Positions 8,911 to 18,766 of a stretch of 26,246 nt of DNA are shown piece after piece. Under the pieces are notes generated by a model. That model saw only the letters and a program-made list of their open reading frames with translations, was not told the DNA's origin and ran no database searches. Position numbers and translations under genes: made by a program. The stretch's first letter is position 1. Each line of letters starts with the position of its first letter. The DNA comes from Hypsibius dujardini. Lineage: Eukaryota; Tardigrada; Eutardigrada; Parachela; Hypsibiidae. The stretch spans positions 1 through 26,246 of the forward strand of contig LRSR01010582.1 of the NCBI GenBank assembly GCA_001579985.1. Direction: 5' to 3'.

Positions 8911-11002
8911 TCCCCGGACAGAAAGTAGAACCCCTCAAATCAGTCAGACAAGATGCAGGATGATCGGTTCCGGGTACACTGCTGCATACAAACCGCAGAG
9001 TTTTATGTGCGTAAGAAAATGTATAAAATAAACACGAGCGAGTAGAGGAATTTCGATGTCTGTTTTTTTTGCAGGCGCCGCGGAGACTCGCTTCGTCTCT
9101 CACATTTCCCCGTCGTCGTGATATATGTGACTGATTCTAATATGTCCAGGCACTGGAGCGGAAAAGAGAAAACGAGCAAGACGGAAGGTCCTCTGCAGTG
9201 TAGTAACTGTGTATATACTCGCATGTCTGTATCGGTCTCCGTGCGGTGCCTGGAAGAAGATATTTGCAAGCTCAGTACGCTACGAGTCGGTTTCCGCGTT
9301 GACGTCATCGAAACTGCGCGCTGGGGAACCCGGGGGGGGAGAGACCCCGAGACCCCTACGCACGTCATTTGGTGAAGTGCTGCTGCTATGACTGCTAGGC
9401 GGTACTGTAAGGTTCGCTGAGGATCGATGTACGCAACCACCACCCCGCGCTTGAGGAGTTGCTCAAGCGACGCGCACACACAACGCGCGGAAATTCCACA
9501 CACGAAAGAGTGTTTTTTTCTCTCGCCGTGTGCGAGACGCGGATGAGGACGGACCGACAGACAGTGATCCGGATGGCTTCTTGAAGCGTGCAGGAAGGAA
9601 GGAGAGAGATGAGCGAGAAAAAACCAAGGCCGGAGGCAAAGCGGAATTATATATACACAGAGAGATAGTTGGAGCTTGGAAGGCGTGACGCGATGCGAGC
9701 ACGGCTGTCGGTCGCGGGGAGATCTGGAGGAAGGACCTCTAATGTTCGATTGAGCGCATGTCTGACAAAGCACGTGCGGAACGTTATTGATTTTTTTGCC
9801 TGCCTGTTTTCTTTAGGGGGCGTTGTCGTCGGGTGATGAGACCGTTAGGGCGCCGCTTTTTGGACTGCAGGACAAAAGAAGAGGATGCGGAGGAAAGCCG
9901 GCGGAAAAACGGCGCCTCCTAGAGTAAGGTTCCGGTGTTTCGCTGGTTCTTAACACCCGCGTTGTTCTTCCAGGATGTAAAGAGAACTGAATTCTGTACT
10001 GTTAGCAAATACTTTGGCCAAGTAGTCATGACAGAACGTTTCATGCCAGGTAACGGTGCGTCGGTCCCAGTCGGTGCGTCGGTCCCGGTCGGTGCGTCGG
10101 TCCCGGTTGGTCCGTCGGTCCCAGTCGGTCCGTCGGTCCCGGTTGGTCCGTCGGTCCCAGTCGGTGCGTCGGTCCCAGTCGGTGCGTCGGTCCCGGTTGG
10201 TCCGTTGGTCCCGGTTGGTCCGTCGGTCCCAGTCGGTGCGTCGGTCCCGGTTGGTCCGTTGGTCCCGGTTGGTCCGTCGGTCCCAGTCGGTGCGTCGGTC
10301 TCGGTCGGTCCGTCGGTCCCAGTCGGTGTGTCGGTCTCGGTCGGTGCGTCGGTCCCGGTCGGTCCGTCGGTCCCAGTCGGTCGGTCGGTGTCGTTGTCGG
10401 GTGCCTGTGGTGCTGAGGTCTCATGGACCTTGGAGAATTAGACTAGGGCCTGATGAATCAACTCAATCAACTTGATCCAACCGCCGGATCAGGTATACAA
10501 TAAGGAGGATCATATTGGATGTCCTTGGCGACACCGGTCACATCGGTGATGGGATTCTGTTAAGTATCAATAGTGCGCCACTACGTGAGGTTTTCAGCGA
10601 AATCGGGGTAGATGACTGGGATGTATGTAACAGGTACGAGTTGGAGTCCAACCAGATCCCGTTACCGCTCTTTTCAGGAGCAATTCCCGTATAATTCTAA
10701 AAAACGGCGAAAATTCGGATGCATTAAGCACACGCAGAGATTCGTTAAGCCTGGTGGAGGATGTTCGAGTACGTCGTGTAGGATTGGGCCTTAATTAGAG
10801 GCATTGATTCTCGACTGATTCTGAGAAGTTCTCGCGTTGATTTGGTCACACTGGCTGGACACACTGAAAATTGTGTGAATCGGACGGTGCGATAAGACGA
10901 ACGGAACAGCCGGTGCAAAGTACCCAAGTGGCGGACATGAACCACAGATTAGATGGACCGTTGCGATAAGGGGCCCCACTTCATCTCGTAGTGTGTGTGA
11001 GC
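8911..11002. other. Divergent intergenic region between WD40/U-box (-) and CPOX (+) genes
   Basis: About 2.1 kb with no recognisable coding exon. It should contain the promoters and leaders of both flanking genes. It also contains the 18-bp minisatellite at 10055-10378, and a 73-codon open stretch at 10476-10694 (+) that starts after a stop, has no ATG at its start and matches no family I know. I could not assign a core promoter. Confidence 0.5.
10055..10378. repeat. 18-bp minisatellite, 18 units
   Basis: Consensus GGTSCGTCGGTCCCRGTY repeats 18 times in register (324 bp) with a few base changes. Because 18 is a multiple of three and the unit lacks stops, several frames are open on both strands (for example GASVPV or RRSQSV repeats). 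No splice context or conserved flank supports it as coding. Confidence 0.95.
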
Positions 11003-13789
11003 ATGCCCTGCAGTCGTCTATCCCGAAACCCGTCAGTAATTTTTGCTGCTCGTCTCGCACGAATACATCAGCAATCATCATCCTTGGGAAATTACCAGTT
11101 AATAAACATGGATTATCTTTCCGAGTTCTTAGCCGTGCCGTTGACATCAGCCGCCGTACTGGAAGCAGTGAGTTGTGTGTTAATTTTCTACGCCAGTCGT
11201 ATATACAACGACCCGATGGCTTTATTACTTCGTGTACATTCGTATCCTACTAGGAAGCGGGCGACATGAAAAGACGCATGGAAGTATTCATTATGAAAAT
11301 ACAGGTAAACGAGCTCGATGGATAATCGTAGTCTGAGACTGAGTTCGCATTCAGACATGTTCGCATTTAGACATGTATGCCTATACATGTCTAAATGTCT
11401 AAATAACTAGTCTGTTTTCTCAGTTCCGGTCCAGGAATGATCGTTTCGAGAGGTGATGAAACGGAACCATCCTCGTTCTGTTCCATCGAACTGTTCCATC
11501 GTTCTGTTCCATCGTTCTGTTCCATCGAACTGTTCCATCATTCTGTTCCGTCGGACTGTTCCATCGTCATGTTCTATCAAACTGATCCATCAAACTGTTC
11601 CATCGTTCTGTTCCATCGTTCTGTTTCATCGTTCTGTTCCATCGTCTTAGCAATGTTGAACGTTTATGTTTTTCTGCAGAAACAATTTTGCCACGCTTTG
11701 GAGGAATTTGAGAGCGAGAAGAAGTTCGTTGTGGATCGATGGGAGCGGCCAGAGGTCAGTCAAGCAGTATCAGCTTAGATGTCTGCATAGCGGAATCATA
11801 ATCGCACAGGTACAAAAATCATCCAAAAGTATGTCTAACAGCTTGGGTGGTGTTACTGCTAGGGCGGTGGAGGAATATCCTGCGTGCTCCAAAACGGAGA
11901 AGTCATCGAAAAGGGTGGAGTGAACATCTCGGTGGTTCATGGGGTCCTCCCGAAGGAAGCTGCCGCTCAAATGTGAGACACAGACATTGTCCACACGTAC
12001 ATCAACTTTTTAGAGCTATTTTACTTTACTTCCGATATTGCAGGCGATCGAGGTGGGTAATTTTGGGCATCTTGTTCCATTGGAGTACTGTTCGAACGGG
12101 ACCTGAAACATCATTGGCTTTGTTAGAGGCAAAGTTCTCGGCACGGATCAGCTGAACTTTTTCGCTTGCGGCATCAGTTCCGTCATCCATCCCGTATGTC
12201 GACTGTTGAGTCGTTATTCCACCGACCATTCTTCTCATGCTCAATGTTTTGACCCTTCTCGTAACGTGTTCCATCGAAATTGCAGCGAAATCCGCACGTT
12301 CCCACAATTCACTTCAACTACCGGTACTTTGAAGTAGTGGAGGGGAACGGCGGCGCCAAACAGGCGTGGTTCGGTGGCGGCACCGACCTCACTCCGTACT
12401 ACCTCGACGAGAATGTAATGAGAGATCAATTTATGTTTTACCAATGTATAAATCCTAATTGAATTTGCTTCCATGCATATACGTATGAATGCGTAACTCG
12501 TTGTGGAACACGTTCAGGATTGCCGGCATTTCCATCAGAGTCTACGCGATGCTACCGGTCCGGAAGCGTATACCAAGTACAAGAAATGGTGTGACGATTA
12601 CTTCGTCGTTACTCACCGAGGTATCATGATCTTTGTTCCTGTTTTGAGTGTATGAAAATCTACAACAAATATCTTGTGTATCTTCGCCGCCGATATAGGC
12701 GAACGCAGGGGCGTGGGTGGAATTTTCTTTGACGACCTAGAGGAGCCGTCACTAGACGAAGCCTTCGGGTTCGTTCAGGTACAGCGTACTACGGATACAG
12801 ACAGGATCAGTCATGCAGCTCTGGACGAATCAGTTTAAACTCATGTATGCGTCTAGTTTCTCGTTTCTTATTACATTGTGAATTTGTTGTCGAAGAGATG
12901 CGCGAATGCGGTCATTCCGTCGTATGTGCCGCTGGTAGAGAAAAACAAGGACCGACACTACGAGCCGGCTCAACGGGAATGGCAACTTTTGCGTCGCGGG
13001 AGATACGTCGAGTTCAATTGTAAGAAGATCATAGTTATGACACACAGACAAACAGGTCAGAGGACAGACAGACAGGCAGGCAGACCGACAGACAGACAGA
13101 CAAACAAACAGACAGACAGACAGACAGGCAGGCATGCAAGCAAGCAGACAGACAGGCAGACAAGGCAGGCAGGCAGACAGACAGACTGACAGCTGATTGA
13201 CAGACAAACAAGCAGACAAGCAGACAAGCAGACGGTCAGACAACAGGTTGTCAGTAAAAGCATAAGAACACACAAATACCAGTACGCTTTACGGTAAAAG
13301 TATACCGTGGAACTTCTCCCTCACCGTAGTGCTGTACGACCGCGGTACAAAATTCGGTCTCTTCACGCCCGGCGCGAGATTTGAAAGCATCCTGATGTCC
13401 TTGCCGTTATATGCGGTAAGAAGCGAATTAACCAATTATTATGGTGAAAATAACAAAAAGTACTGCATAATCTCGATGAAAACACGCGAGCAGAGTTCGC
13501 TTCATGCTAGGGAACACCAATCAAAACGAACGCTGTTCCTGTGTCTGCATCGAGATTATACAGTACATGCATGCAACATATATTGTAATACGATGCCATT
13601 AGCATGTACCATCGTTTTTTGCAAACAAACCAAACAAACATTAAAGACATGAATTAGGCAAAGAAATCGAACGCTGTTCTTATGGTTTGTCTGTAGAAAT
13701 GGGAATACTGTCATCAACCGGAGGAAGGGTCAGCCGAGGCGGAACTGATGGCCATTCTACGAACTCCTCGCGAATGGTTAATCGTTTAG
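11003..13789 (+). CDS. CPOX: Coproporphyrinogen III oxidase, oxygen-dependent (12 coding exons, 363 aa)
   Basis: This enzyme converts coproporphyrinogen III to protoporphyrinogen IX by oxidative decarboxylation, in the mitochondrial intermembrane space, in haem synthesis. Exons: 11003-11167, 11254-11304, 11680-11754, 11863-11972, 12044-12052, 12127-12193, 12286-12414, 12518-12620, 12699-12778, 12896-13019, 13330-13415, 13697-13789 (1092 nt, all phases consistent). The ATG at 11003 gives about 35 residues rich in Arg and Ser with no acidic residue, a plausible mitochondrial leader, before [11 protein letters not shown]. Family blocks then follow: [64 protein letters not shown], the CPOX signature ([23 protein letters not shown]), [30 protein letters not shown] and C-terminal PREWLIV. 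The 9-nt exon 5 supplies RS of MRSRGK. A shorter start at 11108 is possible but would lose the leader. The core is intact and of normal length. Confidence 0.97.
11364..11397. repeat. Perfect 15-bp inverted repeat, 4-nt loop
   Basis: Arm CATTTAGACATGTAT (11364-11378) is matched by its exact reverse complement (11383-11397) around a GCCT loop, in CPOX intron 2. A partial copy of the left arm (GCATTCAGACATGT) lies just upstream at about 11348-11360. The transcript could form a hairpin; no function is known. Confidence 0.9.
11475..11648. repeat. 13-bp minisatellite, about 13 units, CPOX intron 2
   Basis: Units of the type GWWCTGTTCCATC, alternating GTT, GAA and AAA at the start and with occasional substitutions, end about 30 bp before the exon-3 acceptor at 11678-11679. 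The array is pyrimidine-rich on the coding strand. Confidence 0.92.
13040..13250. repeat. ACAG tetranucleotide array, CPOX intron 10
   Basis: GACA, GGCA and AGCA units inside the intron 13020-13329. It gives false reading frames on both strands. Confidence 0.94.
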
Positions 13790-14126
13790 CGCAGAAACAT
13801 CGGACAGTAGTTGAGTATGAAGAGATATCTCCACCCCTACGCGTTCGTTCGTTCATGGAATTTGATTTCGAGGATAAATAGCCAACCACACAGATCGCGA
13901 TATTCAATCTAAAACGAGTTGAAGGAAATCTATCCGCACGGAAAAAAGGCAGACTATCAGGTGCAGTAGGTGAAAACCGAGAAAGTCCGAAGTCGGTTTC
14001 GCGATCCGAAATGAACGTACAAAAAAAGTATCTTTGAAACTCTGTATCACGACACTGCCGCGTGTTGTGCATATTTAAAAAAAAAGAGCACAGACTTCAA
14101 AAATAAAGCAATCCTTCTCGTTCGTA
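13790..14126. other. Convergent 3' flanks of CPOX (+) and ZUP1 (-)
   Basis: No gene is seen in these 337 bp. The region must serve as 3' UTR for both genes, which may overlap antisense. Confidence 0.55.
14102..14107 (+). promoter_or_regulatory. Candidate polyadenylation signal AATAAA for CPOX
   Basis: A canonical hexamer lies about 313 nt after the CPOX stop and is the best signal before the ZUP1 gene. If used, the CPOX transcript would reach within or beyond the last codons of ZUP1 on the opposite strand. The call rests on the motif alone. Confidence 0.45.
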
Positions 14127-17100
14127 TCACGATACAATCCTCTCACCGAAGGCAGCGCCGCCGGTCTGTGCCTTGATCAGTCCCAGCTCAGTCTGATTGA
14201 GGATCCGACCCGAGAACACCAGTACCTGGTAGTTAGGTTTGGAGAGACGACCGAGCGGCCGGCGGACCGTCTCATTCAACCATCGGATCTCATTGCCGCG
14301 CGTCGCTCGGATCCGCTCCTGTGTGACGGCCGGATCAAAGACCAGTAGGCAGCGGTCGGTGGAATTTTTCCGTTGCTCCACCCCGATGATGGTCTGACTG
14401 TGGCCGTCGTATTGAAGGTAGACCGGCAGGACGGGAACGCTGTCGGCGCCGGCAAAGTACTGGTCTACCCAGTCGAAAAGTTTCGGATGCGGCCCGGGAT
14501 TAGGGTGTCGGTGAACAAATGAAACTATTTTACAATCGATGCCCATCGCCATAAACATGGCGTGCAGGTCGACTGGACCGATCCATCGCCTTCCACCAAC
14601 CTGCAAAAACAACCAAGCATATAGGAGCTAAGGAAGCAAGCAGGCAGGAAGGCAGATAGACACAAGTAGATAGACACAAGTAGATAGACAGATAGACAGA
14701 CCAACAGACTCACAGGTTTATTGGTTGACAGAGAGACAATCATAGTGACAGACAGAAAAAAAGACAGACCAGTAGGTATGGGGACAGACAGACAGACCAG
14801 TAGGTATGGGGACAGACAGACAGACCAGTAGGTATGGGGACAGGCAGACAGAGACGACAGACAAGCAGACATGACAATGAGGCCAGCAGATCTATTCTAA
14901 GACGGAGAGACATATAAGGCAGACAGACCGGCAGGCTGACCGACAAATAGAAAGACAAATAGAAAGACAAACAGAAAGACAGACAGACAGACAAACGGGC
15001 CTCAGAGGCAGACAGACAAACAGCTAGTCAACCAACAGGCTTTACCAGTTTTCCTTTGTGCTCCATGCGACCCTGCGGATCCCATCCGTCCCGCCAACCC
15101 CGTTCAATCAGAGCTTGTAATTTCGAAATCGAAGGCACACAAACACCTCCCAGCTCCTCCACCAGGCGACGACGCAATTCAGGAAAGTAATACATCGCCG
15201 AGATCACGACCTGGGTATTCCGGTAGCCGCAACTGAAGCCGTAATCCTCGGAGTCACTGGCAAAGTGGCCGCAGTCCACGCACAGTTTGATCGCCCCCAC
15301 ATTGGGATCTTCCGAGGTGTTTCGATCAATCGTTTTCCTAATGCCGAAGGAAGACGACTGACCGGGGTCGGAGTTGGGGTGGGAAAAGATGAGGAGTTGC
15401 GTTTCCACTTTATTGAGATCGTAGCCGGGGTCGACGTAGGGCACGGCTTTGGTGTTGTCGGTCTTACTCCGGTCGGACGGTCGGTCGGACGGTCGGTCGG
15501 ACGCGCGAGAATACGGTCGATCCGGCGAAGCGTCCGAGAAGGCACTGTCCTGATCGGGCGGTACCATAACGATATCGTCGTCGTCGGCGACGAAATTGTC
15601 CAGATCATTGAGAATATCTACAACAGAAATAAAGCTGAATCAGCCAGCCGCATGCAACAATAAAAATGGCTAAACTGGAAACATTTTCCCGTCAACGCAA
15701 TACAAACGTCGTTTTAGCTACTCTACCGAAAAAAAATTCACCGAATCAATCAATCGACTTCTTAATCGCCACAAAGTAACTGAAGCAATCAACCTAAACA
15801 TCAACCCGGAATGCCCATCAGAAACTAATGTAATAAATAAATAACTTATCAATAAACAATCAGTCATCTTGTCCATCGGTGAACGGTTAAATTTGAAAAC
15901 AATCTTCAGACATTTCGATCTAATTTATCAAGCAAGCACACGTCTGCATGACCATGTATAAATCCATCAATCAATCAATTAATCTATCAAGCACACGTCT
16001 GCATGACCATGTATAAACCATCAATCAATCAATCAATCAATCAAGCAAGCACACGTCTGCATGATCATGTATAAAACCATCAATCAATCAATCAATCTAT
16101 CAACCACACGTCTGCATGACCATGTATAGACCATCAATCAATCAATCAATCTATCAAGCACACGTCTGCATGACCATGTATAAAACCATCAATCAATCAA
16201 TCAATCGATCAACTTAATAACACAAGCAAAAAAGAAAACACCGCACCTGAATCCTTCAGAGTACTTCCCGAATGACGAACGGACGCCGTGTCCATCACTT
16301 CCTCATCCTCCGCAAGCTGCAGTCGTCGTGCCATCTCTTCGTCCGTCTCATTTACCGGTTTTTGCGCAATCTCTGGCACATCGTCATCGCCACCATCAAT
16401 AATAATCACCTCTTGGTACGGAATATACTTTGTAGCGTGGCTGTTAAGCCTCGTCGTCGTCTTCCCACCCGACCGGAACCGCTGCTGCTCCAATTTAGCT
16501 CGTTCCGCCAATTGCTGCTCCACGTTGTTTCCTGAAATGCGAGGAAATTCTCAGCACACCGAAGTGAAGGACTCGCAAGGTGAATTAGAAATCCTGATGG
16601 ACCAGAATATTTTTTTTAAATACCAGACCAACCACACCAAATATATGATCATTTTAGCAAAATATTTCCTTCTTTACCGAGCTGTGATTCGGCCGGCAGA
16701 CAATTCCGAAATTTAGGAGCGCCATTGCTCTCATCTCATTACGATTTGCGATTGATTGATCGATTCAGGTGGATGAAAAATTAGATTTCTGTTATAGTAG
16801 AAAAAAAATTCAAAACATCAAGCACAGCTAGGAAAATTAAATCTGGATTCGTTAAATCTAAACCTGGAATCGTTAAGAGTAAAGTTAAGAGGCAAATGAA
16901 CAAAATTTGGACATCCGGGAACGGAGCTATTCCTACTGCTGGCAACTGGATTTTGAATAGAACGTGTACAGTACTGCAGTATACTGTACTTGAAAAACTT
17001 CTCACAGCTCCGTCACATCATCTCCAAAAATAATTCCCTTGACATTAATTCACTCAAAATCATTCATTAATTTGCGTAAGAAAAAGAAACAAAATTCAAG

Positions 17101-17689
17101 GTAAGCTTCCACAAAATTCCAATACAAGGGAACATAGTTTTTCCTCAGCTATTTGAATCAATCAATCAATCAATCGCACGTAAGAATGAGACAGTGGCGT
17201 CCTGAAACTTCCGCATTTTCCAACGGTCAAACCGAAGCTCGGTTCAGACTTATTTCCAATCAAGATAATTGAATTAATATGTAAGAAAAAAGTTAATGTC
17301 AGTCGGAAAATAATCCTTGTCAAACAGCGCAGTAAAGCCATACGTGCTCGAAGAGGTCCGGGAGCGGATCTTCCTTCCCGCTCCGCTGCCGTTCCAGGCG
17401 TTGCCGCGGAGTATTCCGTTATAGGCTTCCGCTGTCCGTCCTGTAGCCCAGACGATTTCTTGAGTCTTACGCCTTCGGGGATCTCGTGGAAGTTGCCCGA
17501 TGGACGTGCTGGGACGCCATCATGTACGACGTTGATGTGAACTTCCACTCCAGTTTCGGAAAAGAAATGCGCCTGACAAATCGGGCAACTGAATTGGCCG
17601 CTTTGTTGGGTAGGGGCGGTGGTGTCGTAGCTTTCATCTAACTCTATGATATCGAAATCGGCCTCGTCGCCAGCCATTTTTGTCAGCAT
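14127..17689 (-). CDS. ZUP1: ZUP1/ZUFSP-like K63-polyubiquitin-specific deubiquitinase, peptidase C78 (4 exons, 558 aa)
   Basis: Exons in coding order: 17689-17344, 16531-16247, 15617-15046, 14600-14127 (1677 nt, phases consistent). Domains: a C2H2 zinc finger CPICQAHFFSETGVEVHINVVH-type at about residues 34-55, with C-X2-C-X12-H-X4-H spacing; a charged helix EQQLAERAKLEQQRF; a ubiquitin-interacting (MIU-like) helix ETDEEMARRLQLAEDEE at about 177-193; a disordered linker; then a C78 peptidase domain. The catalytic Cys lies in YGFSCGYRN (C340), His in YDGHSQT (H468) and Asp in LLVFDPA (D490). These match the order and spacing of the Cys-His-Asp triad of human ZUFSP, which cleaves long K63-linked chains in genome maintenance. 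Other matches are GWDPQG and RRWIGPVDL. UFSP2 shares the fold, but the zinc finger plus MIU layout points to ZUP1. Only one zinc finger is visible where human has four. The linker includes DRPSDRPSDR, encoded by a short tandem repeat. Confidence 0.95.
14635..15030. repeat. ACAG tetranucleotide array with three 28-bp repeats, ZUP1 intron 3
   Basis: Degenerate GACA/GATA units fill the intron 14601-15045. Within it CCAGTAGGTATGGGG-plus-GACA recurs at 14769, 14797 and 14825, a perfect 28-bp spacing. It reads as CTGT on the coding strand. Confidence 0.94.
15925..16210. repeat. ~55-bp tandem repeat, 5 units, ZUP1 intron 2
   Basis: Each unit combines CACGTCTGCATGACCATGTA with a run of CAATCAAT tetranucleotides. 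The conserved cores begin near 15939, 15994, 16051, 16107 and 16161. The repeat ends about 40 bp from the exon-2 donor at 16246. The remainder of the intron (15618-15924) is AT-rich with no exon visible. Confidence 0.94.
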
Positions 17690-18766
17690 GGATACGATAT
17701 GGGGATATAAATTTAACTGGAGAGTGAAACTGAAAGTATGACTGCAATGCTAGTATTGACGTCAACAGATCAATCAAGTGCAAAGAAAATGAATGCGTAC
17801 TGCACCACTATTGAATTGTACTGCACACCATGCGCACGCAATAAGTAGGTAAACAACAGAACATACCATTTAACATGCTGAACATCACACATTAAAAACA
17901 GTTTGAAAGGGAACTTGGCCTTGAGGTGGTTTTGGGATCTTGGGCAGTTGGACATTCGCAGACCTTGCTTGTTTGGAGTTTGGCTTTGACAAAACAAAAT
18001 AACGAAAGAACGAATCAGCTAAGATTCTGGCTGGCAACCTGTTGAATTCCAACGGCGATGCCATGAGAGGGAGAAGGGTCATTGCTGATCAATACCTCTT
18101 AACTCTCCTGCTTCGGTGGGCACCTTCACAAGCCAGCGTTTATTCAATGGCAATCGAATGAAGGTGCACTGATTTAATGCATCTACCATAATCCTTGGAC
18201 CCAGATTTCAAGGGTCGATTATGCCCACCCCCGCTGATTCACATCAAGCTTGAACGGATCGTTCAATTCCGTTCACTTGTCCCTGATTGGCCCGTTGATT
18301 TTTGCCTTATAGGCTACGCTACCTTGCTTGATTGAAATGATGATTTCGGTTTCAAAATGTGTAAGTCAATTAAGGTTCACTGAATCTGAATGAACAACCA
18401 AGCGAACGACGGATCGTGTTTTCGGGCCGGACCTAAAATCGACCCTTGAAATCAGGAGCGTACTACCGTACGAAGGTCGGGGAAGGAATCCACCAGTCGA
18501 ACCGATGACCTTGCATCCGCGCATGTCTGCCCTTAAACGTAGGATACGGTGCGTGTGCGTCGGAGTGAATGACTGATGAAATCATTGCCGATGAAATCAT
18601 TTCTATGTGATAGGCTAGAGGCCTGCACTGCAGCTGATTTTTCACACTTTTCACCGCGCTCATCCTGAACAAATTCAGTTGGGAATTTTCACACCCGCGA
18701 GTGAGTCCTGCGGACGCACTTGCACTTGCACTACTATCTTCCTGCCGCTTTCTCCCGTCCTCGATC
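17690..18766. other. Divergent intergenic region between ZUP1 (-) and the four-pass membrane protein gene (+)
   Basis: No coding exon is recognised in this 1.1-kb stretch. It must hold the promoters and leaders of both divergent genes and contains the inverted-repeat element at 18204-18453. Confidence 0.55.
18204..18453. mobile_element. Possible MITE-like element: 17-bp perfect inverted repeats 250 bp end to end
   Basis: GATTTCAAGGGTCGATT (18204-18220) has its exact reverse complement at 18437-18453. The 216 bp between has no coding capacity. The size and perfect termini resemble a miniature inverted-repeat transposable element. No clear target-site duplication flanks it, so a chance or regulatory inverted repeat remains possible. 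Confidence 0.4.

Noticed and set aside
8086-8928. Open frames with CVCVSV-type repeats on the plus strand
   Set aside because: They are the antisense of WD40/U-box exons 1-2 plus the GTGTCT array; the minus-strand exons explain the conserved sequence.
9003-9773. 256-residue minus-strand open frame upstream of the WD40/U-box gene
   Set aside because: It has no domain, uneven composition and overlaps the expected leader and promoter of that gene; probably chance.
9935-10475. VPVGAS/RRSQSV repeat protein
   Set aside because: The frames come from the 18-bp minisatellite. Three frames on two strands are equally open, and there is no flanking domain or splice context.
10791-11147. 118-residue minus-strand open frame overlapping CPOX exon 1
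   Set aside because: It is antisense to a well-supported exon and has no recognisable motif.
13040-13250. CRISPR-like regular repeats
   Set aside because: These and the other ACAG arrays are simple tetranucleotides with no unique spacers, in a eukaryotic intron.
13680-14072. 130-residue minus-strand open frame over the CPOX 3' end
   Set aside because: It partly mirrors the CPOX last exon, with no family features.
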